Below, piece by piece: positions 18,181-26,090 of a stretch of DNA of 64,000 bases (position 1 is the first letter of the stretch; each line of letters opens with the position of its first letter). Both the position numbers and the translations under genes were made by a program. The stretch is from NCBI GenBank assembly GCA_008923315.1, contig WBSF01000001.1:310001-374000 (forward strand), in the 5' to 3' direction. The notes beneath the pieces were generated by a model. The model worked only from the letters and a program-made list of their open reading frames with translations, was not told the origin of the DNA and ran no database searches. This DNA comes from Betaproteobacteria bacterium SCN1 (GTDB lineage: Bacteria; Pseudomonadota; Gammaproteobacteria; Burkholderiales; Thiobacillaceae).

Positions 18181-19880
18181 GAGCGGATGGGAAGCCGGAA
18201 GGCCTGCGCGGCGCCATGTCGTGGGTGCATACCTGGAGCGGCCTTCTACCCGGATGGCTGCTGTATGCGGTGTTCTTCACGGGCACGCTCAGTTTCTTCC
18301 TCGACGAAATCAATACCTGGATGAAACCGGAAACCCACCGCTCTGCGGCGGGTCCGCAGATGGTCGAGAATGCACTGCGCCAGATGGCGCTGATCGCGCC
18401 CGCGGCGGGCCGCTGGAATCTCGTGCTGCCGGGCGAACGCCAGACCACCGTGTCGGCGTCCTGGCCCAAACCGGTACCGCCGGGCGAGCCCGCCCCGCGC
18501 GGCCGCGCGCCGGTCGAGCGGGCCGAGCTCGACGCCACCACCGGCGAACGGATCGAGGTGCGCGATACGCGCGGCGCGCAGTTTCTCTATCGTTTCCATT
18601 TCGAGTTGCACGGCATGCCGAGGGAATGGGGGCGCTGGATCGTCGGCGTTGCGACGATGCTGATGTTCGTGGCGATCCTGAGCGGCGTCATCACGCACAA
18701 GAAGATATTCACCGAATTCTTCACCTTTCGGCCCGGCACCCGGCCGCGTTCATGGCTGGATGCGCACAATGCAACGGGTGTGCTGGCCCTGCCGTTCCAC
18801 GTGATGATCACGCTGAGCGGGCTGCTGCTGTTGATGGGCACGCTCATGCCATGGGGCGTCAAGGCGCTTTACGAAGGCGATACCGCGGCCTACGCGAGCG
18901 AGCGGCGCGCGCTCGCCAACCCGGGCGGCGTCACCGGCCAGAGCACGCCGGCACGCGACAGCGCCGGCCGCGCGGCCGGCACAGGGCGTAGCGATGGGGA
19001 CGCGCAGGCGCAGCGGACCGCCCGTAACGGCGAAGGGCGCGAACGGGCCCAGCGCGAGCGCGTTCGGGTACCGCTGGCCGATATCGGGCCCATGCTCGAG
19101 ACCGCGCGCCAGCACTGGCCGGAACGCGGCATCGGTACGATCACCGTCAATGCGCCGGGCACCGCGCGCGCCACCATCGAGATGCGCGAGCAAGGCGGCC
19201 GGAGCCTGGCCAATCGCGGTGCCAGCGAACGCCTGGTGTTCGACGGCACGACCGGCGCGTTGAAAGCGTTTCATGACGGCCGCCGCGACAGCCCGTTTGC
19301 AACCCGGGTCGCCAATGTCCTGACGGCCGCCCATCTGGGACGGCTGGCGGCCCCGGCCCTGCGCTGGCTGCTGTTTCTGTCCGGCGTGGTCGGAACGGTC
19401 ATGATCGCGCTGGGACTGGTGCTGTGGCTGGTCAAGCGTACGGCCGAACGCCGCAAGGGCGCGCGTCCGCACGCGGGCCATCGCCTGGCCGCCGTACTCA
19501 ATCTGAGCGTCATCGGCGGCCTGTCGATCGCGACAGCGGGCCTGTTCTGGCTCAACCGTCTGTTGCCGCCCGATCTGGCGGGACGGTCGGCCTGGGAGAT
19601 CAAGGGGTTCTTTCTGATCTGGCTGGCAGCCCTGCTGCATGCGGCTGTGCAAGCCGGCCGCCGGGGGTGGATCGTGCAGATGGGGCTGGCTGCCCTGTTG
19701 TTCGCGTTGCTGCCGCTGCTCAACCCGATGACCGGCGGCGCAGGCCTCGCGAGCAGCGTGGCACGCGGTCAGTGGCCGGTGGCAGGCTTCGATTTCGCGG
19801 TACTGGCACTGGCACTGGCGCATGCCGCCGTGGTCGGGTATCTGCTGCGCCGGCCGGTGCGGCAAGGCGGTGCGACATGA
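18177..19880 (+). CDS. PepSY-domain transmembrane protein (siderophore-reductase type)
   Basis: 567 residues. The GTG at 18177 overlaps the DUF3649 stop and places homology at GLRGAMSWVHTWSGLLPGWLLYAVFFTGTL. Four main membrane segments: first near 20-45, the second around 160-180, the third with HNATGVLALPFHVMITLSGLLLL, then a cluster at the C-terminus. The Hx..H pattern (SWVHTW, HFELHG, HNATGVLALPFH) resembles FhuF-like/PiuB-type heme-binding PepSY reductases. It probably reduces ferric siderophore in the periplasm or at the membrane. An R/A-rich charged insert (~250-300) is low-complexity. Confidence 0.85.
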   Translation: MRADGKPEGLRGAMSWVHTWSGLLPGWLLYAVFFTGTLSFFLDEINTWMKPETHRSAAGPQMVENALRQMALIAPAAGRWNLVLPGERQTTVSASWPKPVPPGEPAPRGRAPVERAELDATTGERIEVRDTRGAQFLYRFHFELHGMPREWGRWIVGVATMLMFVAILSGVITHKKIFTEFFTFRPGTRPRSWLDAHNATGVLALPFHVMITLSGLLLLMGTLMPWGVKALYEGDTAAYASERRALANPGGVTGQSTPARDSAGRAAGTGRSDGDAQAQRTARNGEGRERAQRERVRVPLADIGPMLETARQHWPERGIGTITVNAPGTARATIEMREQGGRSLANRGASERLVFDGTTGALKAFHDGRRDSPFATRVANVLTAAHLGRLAAPALRWLLFLSGVVGTVMIALGLVLWLVKRTAERRKGARPHAGHRLAAVLNLSVIGGLSIATAGLFWLNRLLPPDLAGRSAWEIKGFFLIWLAALLHAAVQAGRRGWIVQMGLAALLFALLPLLNPMTGGAGLASSVARGQWPVAGFDFAVLALALAHAAVVGYLLRRPVRQGGAT

Positions 19881-20218
19881 GCGCCCTGTTGTCCGCCGGT
19901 CTGCTGGCGCTGGCCGGTTTTGCCGGTCTGGCCGCAGGGATGCGCAGGCATCAGGCCGGTCTGGTCGGCACGTCGCCCGGCAAGTCCGCTGTACGTGTCG
20001 TCCGGCTGGCCGGCATGCTGCTGCTTGCGGGCTCGGTCTGGCTCGCGGCAGACGGCCGAACCCTGTCGATGGGCGTGACGATCTGGTTTGGCCTGGCGAT
20101 GCTGTCTGCACTGGCGCTGGGGCTGAGTTTCACCTACTGCGCGCGCCGATGCCTGCTGGGGCTGGTGCTTACGGCCCTGTGCGCGGGGCTGTTGCTCGCG
20201 GGGTTGCGGGCAGGTTAG
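19877..20218 (+). CDS. DUF3325 inner-membrane protein
   Basis: 113 residues with three or four hydrophobic helices and a GMRRHQ loop typical of DUF3325. ATGA overlap with the PepSY stop shows coupled translation. DUF3649-PepSY-DUF3325 is a recurring trio downstream of TonB receptors; the individual role of DUF3325 is unknown. Confidence 0.8.
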   Translation: MSALLSAGLLALAGFAGLAAGMRRHQAGLVGTSPGKSAVRVVRLAGMLLLAGSVWLAADGRTLSMGVTIWFGLAMLSALALGLSFTYCARRCLLGLVLTALCAGLLLAGLRAG

Positions 20219-20242
20219 GCGAACGGGGCGGAGAATCGGCGC

Positions 20243-20938
20243 GTGAAGATCCTTGTCGTCGAAGACCACGGCGAGCTGCGTGCGCTGCTGATCGAGCAGC
20301 TCGAACGATCCGGGTTTGCGGTGGATGGCGTGGCCACCGGCGGGCAGGCGCTGACGGCGCTGCATCTGAACAATTACGACGCCATCGTACTCGACCTCGG
20401 CCTGCCGGACATCGACGGCATGCAGGTGCTGCGCAGGCTGGCCAGCCCTTCCGGCCAGCGCTTGCCCTGCATCGTCCTGACGGCCCGGGACGCTCTGGAC
20501 AGCCGCGTCGCAGGGCTGAATGCCGGAGCCGACGACTACATCCTGAAGCCGTTCGACATGAGCGAACTGATCGCCCGTCTGCGGGCCGTACTGCGGCGGG
20601 CGGGCAATATCGTCGAGGAAACGCTGGCGCTGTACAACGTGACCTATGACCCGGCCTGCATGCAGATGGAAGTGTGCGGTCGCGTGGAAGTGCTGCCGCG
20701 ACGCGAAGCCATGCTGTTCGAAGAGTTGATGCGCGCCGCGCCGCGCATCGCGGTGAAGGACCGGCTCGAACAGTGTCTGTACGGGAATCACGAACCAAGT
20801 TCGCAGAATGCCATCGAGGCGCTGGTGTCGCGGTTGCGCCGCAAACTCCAGCAGTTCGGCGCGGATGTACGCATCGAGACGGTGCGGGGCGTGGGTTACA
20901 GGCTTTCGCCGCAGGCAGGGAAAAGCGGGCGCATATGA
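20243..20938 (+). CDS. OmpR/PhoB-family response regulator
   Basis: 231 residues from a GTG start. Receiver domain with acidic pocket VVEDHGE, phospho-acceptor D51 (VLDLGLPDIDG), T80 and K102 (LKPFD). A winged-helix domain follows (AIEALVSRLRRKL and VRGVGYRL). Its 3' end overlaps the histidine kinase start (ATGA). It lies 24 bp after the iron-uptake genes, so it may be cotranscribed from the Fur-controlled promoter; its targets are unknown. Confidence 0.93.
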   Translation: MKILVVEDHGELRALLIEQLERSGFAVDGVATGGQALTALHLNNYDAIVLDLGLPDIDGMQVLRRLASPSGQRLPCIVLTARDALDSRVAGLNAGADDYILKPFDMSELIARLRAVLRRAGNIVEETLALYNVTYDPACMQMEVCGRVEVLPRREAMLFEELMRAAPRIAVKDRLEQCLYGNHEPSSQNAIEALVSRLRRKLQQFGADVRIETVRGVGYRLSPQAGKSGRI

Positions 20939-22257
20939 AGGCAAGCAGCCTGCGCCGCCGCGTGCTCGTGTCGATGGTCGTCGTGATTGTCGTGACGGTC
21001 GGCTGCCTCAGCCTCTATCTGCACGGTACCCGGGACATCCTGCGTCGCGGCCTGATGCATATCCAGGCCAAAGAGATTGCCGCGGCCTTCATCGCCAGCG
21101 GAAATATCGATCACCTGCCGCGCGAGTATGCCGGAGGCGAGGTGTCGTACACGCTCTATGGCGCCGATCGCGAGGTGCTGTGGGTTTCGTCCGGCCGGAC
21201 CCGGCCGCTGCGTTATCGCGACGATACGCTGGAGAGCCTGCGCTGGCGGTTCTGGCATCGTCTCGATGTGGGGCGCTTCATCAATGTGGCCCTGCCGCTG
21301 GAGGATGGCCGCACCCTCATGATTTCGCGGCGCGACCAGAACGAGCGTGCCGCCATCGAGGCGCTGCTCGATGCGCGCCTGAAGCAGAGTCTGGTGCTGG
21401 CGCTGACGCTCGCTGCGCTCGTGTGGTTTCTGATGGCCTGGGCACTGGCGCCGGTCCGGCGCGCGGCGCAGGCCGCGGAAGCCATCGCTCCGGGCCAGAT
21501 ACGGCAGATTCCCGAAGCGCCGCTGCCGGAGGAAATCCGCCCGCTCGTGCGCGCGCTGAACCGTGTCGCTGTCCGGCTCGGCGAGAGCCTCGAAGCCGAG
21601 CGTGAAATCCTGGCCAACGGTGCGCACGAGCTGCGCACGCCTCTGACCGTACTCGATCTGCGCCTGCAGAAATTCGAACAGGACGGCCAGGTCGACTGGC
21701 CCGAAGTACGCGAGGATCTGCAGCGTTTGCGCCGGGTGGTAGAGCAGTTGCTGCAGCTCGCCCGTTCGGAAGACGCGGCGGCAACCGAAGCCGCCGGCAC
21801 CTGCCTGCTGGCGGCCCTGGTGCGCGAGGCCGTCGCGGGGGTTTATCCGCTCTTCGAAGCGGAAGGACGGGCGGTCCGGGCCGAACTCGGTAACGATGAA
21901 CCGCGGGTGTGCGGCACCGCCGACGCGGTGCTCGAAGCCGTCACGAATGGCCTCGAAAATGCCCTGGCGCACGGTCGCGGCACGGTTTGCATCCGCTTGT
22001 CGGTCGTCGGGGCGCATGTGTTGCTCGATATCCAGGACGAAGGCGAGGGCGTGCCGCTGGAGCGGCAGAGCGAGTATTTCAGGCGCTTCCACAAGGGGCG
22101 GCAGGATTCCCCCGGGGCCGGACTGGGGCTGGCCATCGTGCAGCGCATCATGCTCAACCTCGGAGGAACGGTGGAATTCGTTTCCTGCGCCCCCGGCATC
22201 CTGCGCTATCGTTTTCCGCTCGCCGCCGGGCATGGTCCGGAGTCGGCCGCCGTCTGA
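20935..22257 (+). CDS. Sensor histidine kinase (QseC/TctE-like)
   Basis: 440 residues. Two membrane helices (~9-30 and ~152-171) flank a short ~120-residue periplasmic sensor. HisKA box GAHELRTPLTVLDLRLQKF with phospho-acceptor H231, N-box NGLENALAHG, G1 DEGEGVP and G2 GAGLGLAIV. Start at 20935 is set by ATGA overlap with the regulator gene and a hydrophobic N-terminus. Partner of the adjacent regulator; signal unknown, possibly iron, siderophore or envelope status given the operon. Confidence 0.93.
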   Translation: MKASSLRRRVLVSMVVVIVVTVGCLSLYLHGTRDILRRGLMHIQAKEIAAAFIASGNIDHLPREYAGGEVSYTLYGADREVLWVSSGRTRPLRYRDDTLESLRWRFWHRLDVGRFINVALPLEDGRTLMISRRDQNERAAIEALLDARLKQSLVLALTLAALVWFLMAWALAPVRRAAQAAEAIAPGQIRQIPEAPLPEEIRPLVRALNRVAVRLGESLEAEREILANGAHELRTPLTVLDLRLQKFEQDGQVDWPEVREDLQRLRRVVEQLLQLARSEDAAATEAAGTCLLAALVREAVAGVYPLFEAEGRAVRAELGNDEPRVCGTADAVLEAVTNGLENALAHGRGTVCIRLSVVGAHVLLDIQDEGEGVPLERQSEYFRRFHKGRQDSPGAGLGLAIVQRIMLNLGGTVEFVSCAPGILRYRFPLAAGHGPESAAV

Positions 22258-22582
22258 AGCGCGGCTGCGTTTGCAGGTGGCATTGGCTGTGCCGGTATGG
22301 CGGTGGATAATGTCGCCACACGTCTTGGTGTTGCCGTAATCGCGGCGATCCCGCCCCTTCTGCGGCAAGACGGTGGCTACGATGAAAGGGCGTTTCCGCA
22401 TGCTGCTGATGATCGATAACTACGATTGAGGTCTACTGGCGTCTATCAACCTCCATGGAACAACTCTAAGTCTATGTTTTTAAAGGGTTGATCGTCCATC
22501 GAGCGATTCTGAAAGCTGGACAAATCCAGTGCTCATGTGTGTAATGGAGTGTGTAACGGGCCAAACTGGAGGCGTTATACAC
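22258..22582. other. Chromosome/ICE junction region
   Basis: 325 bp without a complete gene. The first ~140 bp are backbone sequence leading into the start of trpG; the rest is element sequence upstream of the integrase, with GGAGG at 22568 as the integrase ribosome-binding site. No tRNA gene is present. Confidence 0.6.
22400..22429 (+). other. trpG 5' remnant: ICE attachment site (attL)
   Basis: Reads MLLMIDNYD then stop. The first nine residues are those of anthranilate synthase glutamine amidotransferase TrpG, which normally continues SFTY; here TGAGG follows and homology ends. An integrase gene begins about 150 bp downstream facing right, so this is best read as the crossover site of the element. 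The rest of trpG should lie beyond the far end of the element, outside the window. Confidence 0.75.
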
Positions 22583-23863
22583 ATGGCACTCACAGCACTC
22601 AATCTTCTCTCGGCGCGCAAAGTGGAAACGGCGCAGCCCAGGCCCAAGGTGTACCAACTCCGGGACGGAGGCAGCCTCTTTTTGCGCGTTCAGCCCAACG
22701 GCTCCAAGCTCTGGTGGTACCGCTACCGGCTGGGCGGCGCTGAACAGGTGTACTCAATCGGGGTGTACCCAAAGGTCACGCTGGAGGCAGCCCGTGCGGA
22801 ACGGGACCGGGCAAAGGCGTTGGTCAAGAAGGGCCTCGACCCCATCGTGGAGAAAAAGGCGGCGATCGCCCTCCAGGCCGACACATACGAACGCACGTTC
22901 GAGACCGTTGCTCGGGAGTGGATCGTCAGCAATGCTCACTGGAGCGAGTACTACACCAACCAGGTCACCAGCTACCTTGAGAAGGATGTTTTCCCCCGGA
23001 TTGGCAAGTTGCCGATCAGCAGCATCAGGGCTCCACATCTGCGCCCCATCATCAAGGATGTGGCGGCTCGTGGCGCGAAGACTGTGGCGATCCTCATCCG
23101 CCAGTGGTGTGGGCAAATCTTCAGTTATGCGGCTGCCCAAGGTCTCTGCGAATACGATCCTGCCGCCTTGCTCAAGGGACTGGTCAAGCGCCCTCAGGTC
23201 CGCCACAACCCTCCGTTGACATGGGCAGAGATCCCGGACTTTCTCAATCGTGTGGACAACGAAGGGGGTTACCAGACGACAGTCCTCGCCCTCAAGCTGA
23301 TGGCTTTGACCTACGTGCGCACCGTAGAACTGCGCAAGGCCTCCTGGGAAGAGTTCGACCTGGACAACGCCATGTGGTCGATTCCGTCCGAGCGCATGAA
23401 GATGCGACGCCCCCATCTGGTTCCCCTGTCACGGCAGGCGGTGGCCGCTCTTAGGGAACTACATGCTCTAACTGGCGGCGGCAAAGTATTGTTCCCGAGC
23501 TACAGAAAGCCGGGACAAGTGATGTCGGCAACGACGCTCAATCAAGCACTCAAGCGCATGGGTTATGGCGGACGGTTTTCGTCCCATGGCTTCCGCTCGA
23601 CCGCAACGACGATCCTTGGACTGTTGGGATATCCGGAGAAGCGGGTCGATCTTCAACTCGCTCATTCCAAAAAGAGCAAGGACTCATCGCGCGCGCCCTA
23701 CGATCACACGAAGTTTGTGGAGTCCCGCAAGGTAATCATGCAGGACTGGGCTGACATCCTTGACTCATTGCAGGCAGGGAAACCCGTTGAAGGGGTCACG
23801 AAGGCGTTTGGCCCCATGTCGAAGCGTAGAACGGCGCTGCTCCGTGTCATAGAGCGCGAGTGA
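22583..23863 (+). CDS. int: P4-type tyrosine integrase
   Basis: 426 residues from the ATG at 22583, preceded by GGAGG. N-terminal DUF4102-type arm-binding domain (ALNLLSARKVETAQPRPKVYQLRDGG, then RDGGSLFLRV and LGGAEQVYSIGVYPKVTL), a core-binding domain around 100-190 and the catalytic domain with TYVRTVELR (Arg), HLVPLS (His), HGFRST (HxxR) and YDHTKF (Tyr nucleophile; the second Tyr common in this family is Phe). Sited at the element end and facing inward, it should catalyse integration at trpG and excision. Confidence 0.93.
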   Translation: MALTALNLLSARKVETAQPRPKVYQLRDGGSLFLRVQPNGSKLWWYRYRLGGAEQVYSIGVYPKVTLEAARAERDRAKALVKKGLDPIVEKKAAIALQADTYERTFETVAREWIVSNAHWSEYYTNQVTSYLEKDVFPRIGKLPISSIRAPHLRPIIKDVAARGAKTVAILIRQWCGQIFSYAAAQGLCEYDPAALLKGLVKRPQVRHNPPLTWAEIPDFLNRVDNEGGYQTTVLALKLMALTYVRTVELRKASWEEFDLDNAMWSIPSERMKMRRPHLVPLSRQAVAALRELHALTGGGKVLFPSYRKPGQVMSATTLNQALKRMGYGGRFSSHGFRSTATTILGLLGYPEKRVDLQLAHSKKSKDSSRAPYDHTKFVESRKVIMQDWADILDSLQAGKPVEGVTKAFGPMSKRRTALLRVIERE

Positions 23864-23946
23864 TGTCTGCTGCTTGGCGAGTGGAATGCCTAATGCACGT
23901 GTAGCACCTTGAACTGAAGACGCAGAACGAGGACATTGGCACTCGA

Positions 23947-24594
23947 CTAGGTTGGAGCATTCTTGGCGACCTGCAGTGCTCTGCGCTCGAACCGCTCTGA
24001 AACAACGTCGGCTTGTCCGCAGGGCCGCTGCAGGTGGGTCACGATCTCGTAGGGTCCGTCAGACAGCGGCCGTGTGTGAATGCCCCATCCCTGCGCATGC
24101 TCAATGCGCGATTGCGCGGATACCCCGACGCCGTAGCCGGCAGCGACCCATAGCGCGATCATCTCGAAGGAAGAGACACGCTGAATGTTCTGTTGACTCA
24201 CCGCGGGAAGAGAAGGCAGCCGCTGATCCAGCAAAGGGCAATTCTCTGCAGGCCAGCGAAAGACGGAGTAGTCCAACAGTTCGGCGATCGTGAGCTTCGC
24301 CTGGTCAAGTAAGGGAAAGCGCAACGGCATGGCGACGGCCATGTTCTCGGTCCATAGAGGTTGGCTTTTCAGCGACGGATCGCTCGATCCTTCAAGCGTC
24401 ATGCCCGCGTCGTAGCGGCCTTCCCGAAGTCCCGCAATCAAATCATCGGCTGTGACCTCATGAAACGAAATGGTGACTTCCGGCTCTTCCGCACGCTGCA
24501 ACGCAAGCAATGCCGAAAGATGCGATGACGGTACGCCAGGCGCTATGGCAAGCCTGAAATTGGAAAAGGAAAACTGGCTGGTGGCGTCGTGCAT
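23947..24594 (-). CDS. LysR substrate-binding-domain protein lacking the HTH
   Basis: 215 residues from the ATG at 24594 (GTG at 24606 possible). The fold matches the periplasmic-binding-protein-like effector domain of LysR regulators: FRLAIAPGVPSSHLSALLALQRAEEPEVTISFHEV at the start, YDAGMTL, and VAAGYGVGVSAQSRIE near the end. The ~80-residue winged HTH is absent and the DNA upstream does not encode one. It is divergent from a small XRE protein, with palindromes between. It may work by binding that partner or titrating another regulator; this is inference. The start is clean, so a stable truncated form is more likely than a recent break. Confidence 0.7.
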   Translation of the reverse strand: MHDATSQFSFSNFRLAIAPGVPSSHLSALLALQRAEEPEVTISFHEVTADDLIAGLREGRYDAGMTLEGSSDPSLKSQPLWTENMAVAMPLRFPLLDQAKLTIAELLDYSVFRWPAENCPLLDQRLPSLPAVSQQNIQRVSSFEMIALWVAAGYGVGVSAQSRIEHAQGWGIHTRPLSDGPYEIVTHLQRPCGQADVVSERFERRALQVAKNAPT

Positions 24595-24650
24595 GAGAGC
24601 CCCCACAAAGCGATCGGATCAAAAAGGCGAGCCACCATGATAGCCAAAAG

Positions 24651-24690
24651 AGATATCTTTAACGTGGTTAAATTCGGTCGATTGATCGAC
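24651..24690. promoter_or_regulatory. Palindromic operator cluster between divergent regulators
   Basis: Three perfect inverted repeats in 40 bp: AGATATCT (24651-24658), TTTAAC-GTG-GTTAAA (24658-24672) and GTCGAT-TG-ATCGAC (24677-24690). They lie between the LysR-like domain gene and the XRE gene, as expected for autoregulatory operators. Confidence 0.55.
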
Positions 24691-24700
24691 GCTTCTGGTG

Positions 24701-24994
24701 ATGCAGAAGCGCAGCGTTCAACCGGGCCGCCCCCCTGGCACAACCACCTATGAAGCCGAGCCGGCACTGGCCTTCGGCCAAGCGGTGCGTGCTGCCCGCT
24801 TGGCGCAGGGAGTCGCTCAGGATGAATTCGCGTCCATGGCTGGTATAGCTCGCTCGCATATGGGCAAGATCGAGCGTGGGGAGCACATGCCCACGCTCGC
24901 ATTGATACTGAAAATCTCCGCTGCCCTCAGCATAAGTGCGGCAGAGCTGATGAGTGCAACGGAACGCAATCTTCGTGCCGATGCCCAATCTTAA
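24701..24994 (+). CDS. XRE-family helix-turn-helix regulator
   Basis: 97 residues. An N-terminal tail is followed by one HTH_3 domain (about 26-85): FGQAVRAARLAQGVAQDEFASMAGIARSHMGKIERGEHMPTLALILKISAALSI. No second domain. The ATG at 24701 is preferred over the GTG at 24698; the ribosome-binding site is weak. Location near the integrase and next to an effector-only LysR protein suggests control of ICE maintenance or excision. Confidence 0.85.
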   Translation: MQKRSVQPGRPPGTTTYEAEPALAFGQAVRAARLAQGVAQDEFASMAGIARSHMGKIERGEHMPTLALILKISAALSISAAELMSATERNLRADAQS

Positions 24995-25012
24995 GTGGTG
25001 CGGTCCGTTGCG

Positions 25013-25903
25013 TCAGTCGCTCGAAGGGTCCCGGAGGCGGTCGATAAATCGCACCAGCGAAGCCGATGAGTTGCTGCTTTCGAGTCGAAGCAGGTAGGTG
25101 GTGATCACGGCTGTATCCAGCGCCAATGGACGGATCACCACGTCCGGTCGCTGGCTGACCGGAATCTTGGTCGCCGTCATGAAGCCCACGCCGTAGCCGG
25201 CACCGACCAAGGTGAGCATCATGTCCAGCGAGGAAACCTCCTCAACGACATTCAGTTTGTGTTCCTGGGTCTGCAGGAGGCGCGCCAACTCGCGGCAGTA
25301 GCCTTCGCACACCTGGGGATCGCACAGGACAAGAGGATGCCCCCGGAGTTCATGGAGTGGAACCTCCTTGTGGACGAGCAGTGCGTGCCGGGCTGGCAAG
25401 GCGACCACCAGCGGGTCCTGCCAGATAGGTTCGGCGACGATGCCATCACCGACGTCGGCGGTATGAGCGAATCCGATGCAGAAGTCGCCCGAGCGCAGGC
25501 CGCGCAACTGCTCGGCCAAAGGCACTTCGGACATCCGTATCTCGATCTCGGGTTCTTCGGCACGGCAACGGGCTAGAAACGCCGACAGCCGGGGATCGAG
25601 CGCGCCGTCGGATACGGCGATGCGCAGGCTGCCTCGCAAGCCCGCCGCGACAGCCTTGACGTTCTCGCGGGCCTGCTCCAGGACGGTGAATAGCCGGCGA
25701 GTGTCCTGCAGGAACACGGCACCCGCAGCGGTCAGTCGGGTGCCCCGGCGGTCCCGGTCGAAGAGCACAGCGCCTAACTCGTCCTCAAGCTCCTTGATGG
25801 CGCGGGACAGAGGAGGTTGCTCAATGTGAAGACGCTCAGCCGCCCGTGTGAAATGAAGCTCTTCGGCCAAAACGATAAAGCAACGCAGATGCCGCAGTTC
25901 CAT
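25013..25903 (-). CDS. LysR-family transcriptional regulator
   Basis: 296 residues, full length. Winged HTH at the N-terminus (MELRHLRCFIVLAEELHFTRAAERLHIEQPPLSRAIKELE), then the effector-binding domain with RIAVSDGALDPRLSAFL, GFAHTADVGDGI and VGAGYGVGFMTATKIP. A TTG at 25909 is an alternative start. The effector domain shares short motifs with the HTH-less protein at 23947, so they may be related. Target and ligand unknown. Confidence 0.92.
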   Translation of the reverse strand: MELRHLRCFIVLAEELHFTRAAERLHIEQPPLSRAIKELEDELGAVLFDRDRRGTRLTAAGAVFLQDTRRLFTVLEQARENVKAVAAGLRGSLRIAVSDGALDPRLSAFLARCRAEEPEIEIRMSEVPLAEQLRGLRSGDFCIGFAHTADVGDGIVAEPIWQDPLVVALPARHALLVHKEVPLHELRGHPLVLCDPQVCEGYCRELARLLQTQEHKLNVVEEVSSLDMMLTLVGAGYGVGFMTATKIPVSQRPDVVIRPLALDTAVITTYLLRLESSNSSASLVRFIDRLRDPSSD

Positions 25904-26090
25904 GAGCAATGTTCCTATACAGGCGCTGACGACCTCCTTCTGTTTGCTCCACGCTATGCGCGTTGAAAACCTCTTTTAAGCGATGTTTTTTCATGTGTTC
26001 TTGAGCATGAGATGTAGGCGTTCAACTTTTCCAAACGAGAGATCGGGCTGTGTTTGACCGAGCATTCAAGAGCCCTGTTTATCTACGGCG

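Noticed and set aside
22258..22582. tRNA gene as the ICE attachment site
   Set aside because: No cloverleaf or tRNA 3' end is visible; the sequence matches the start of trpG instead.
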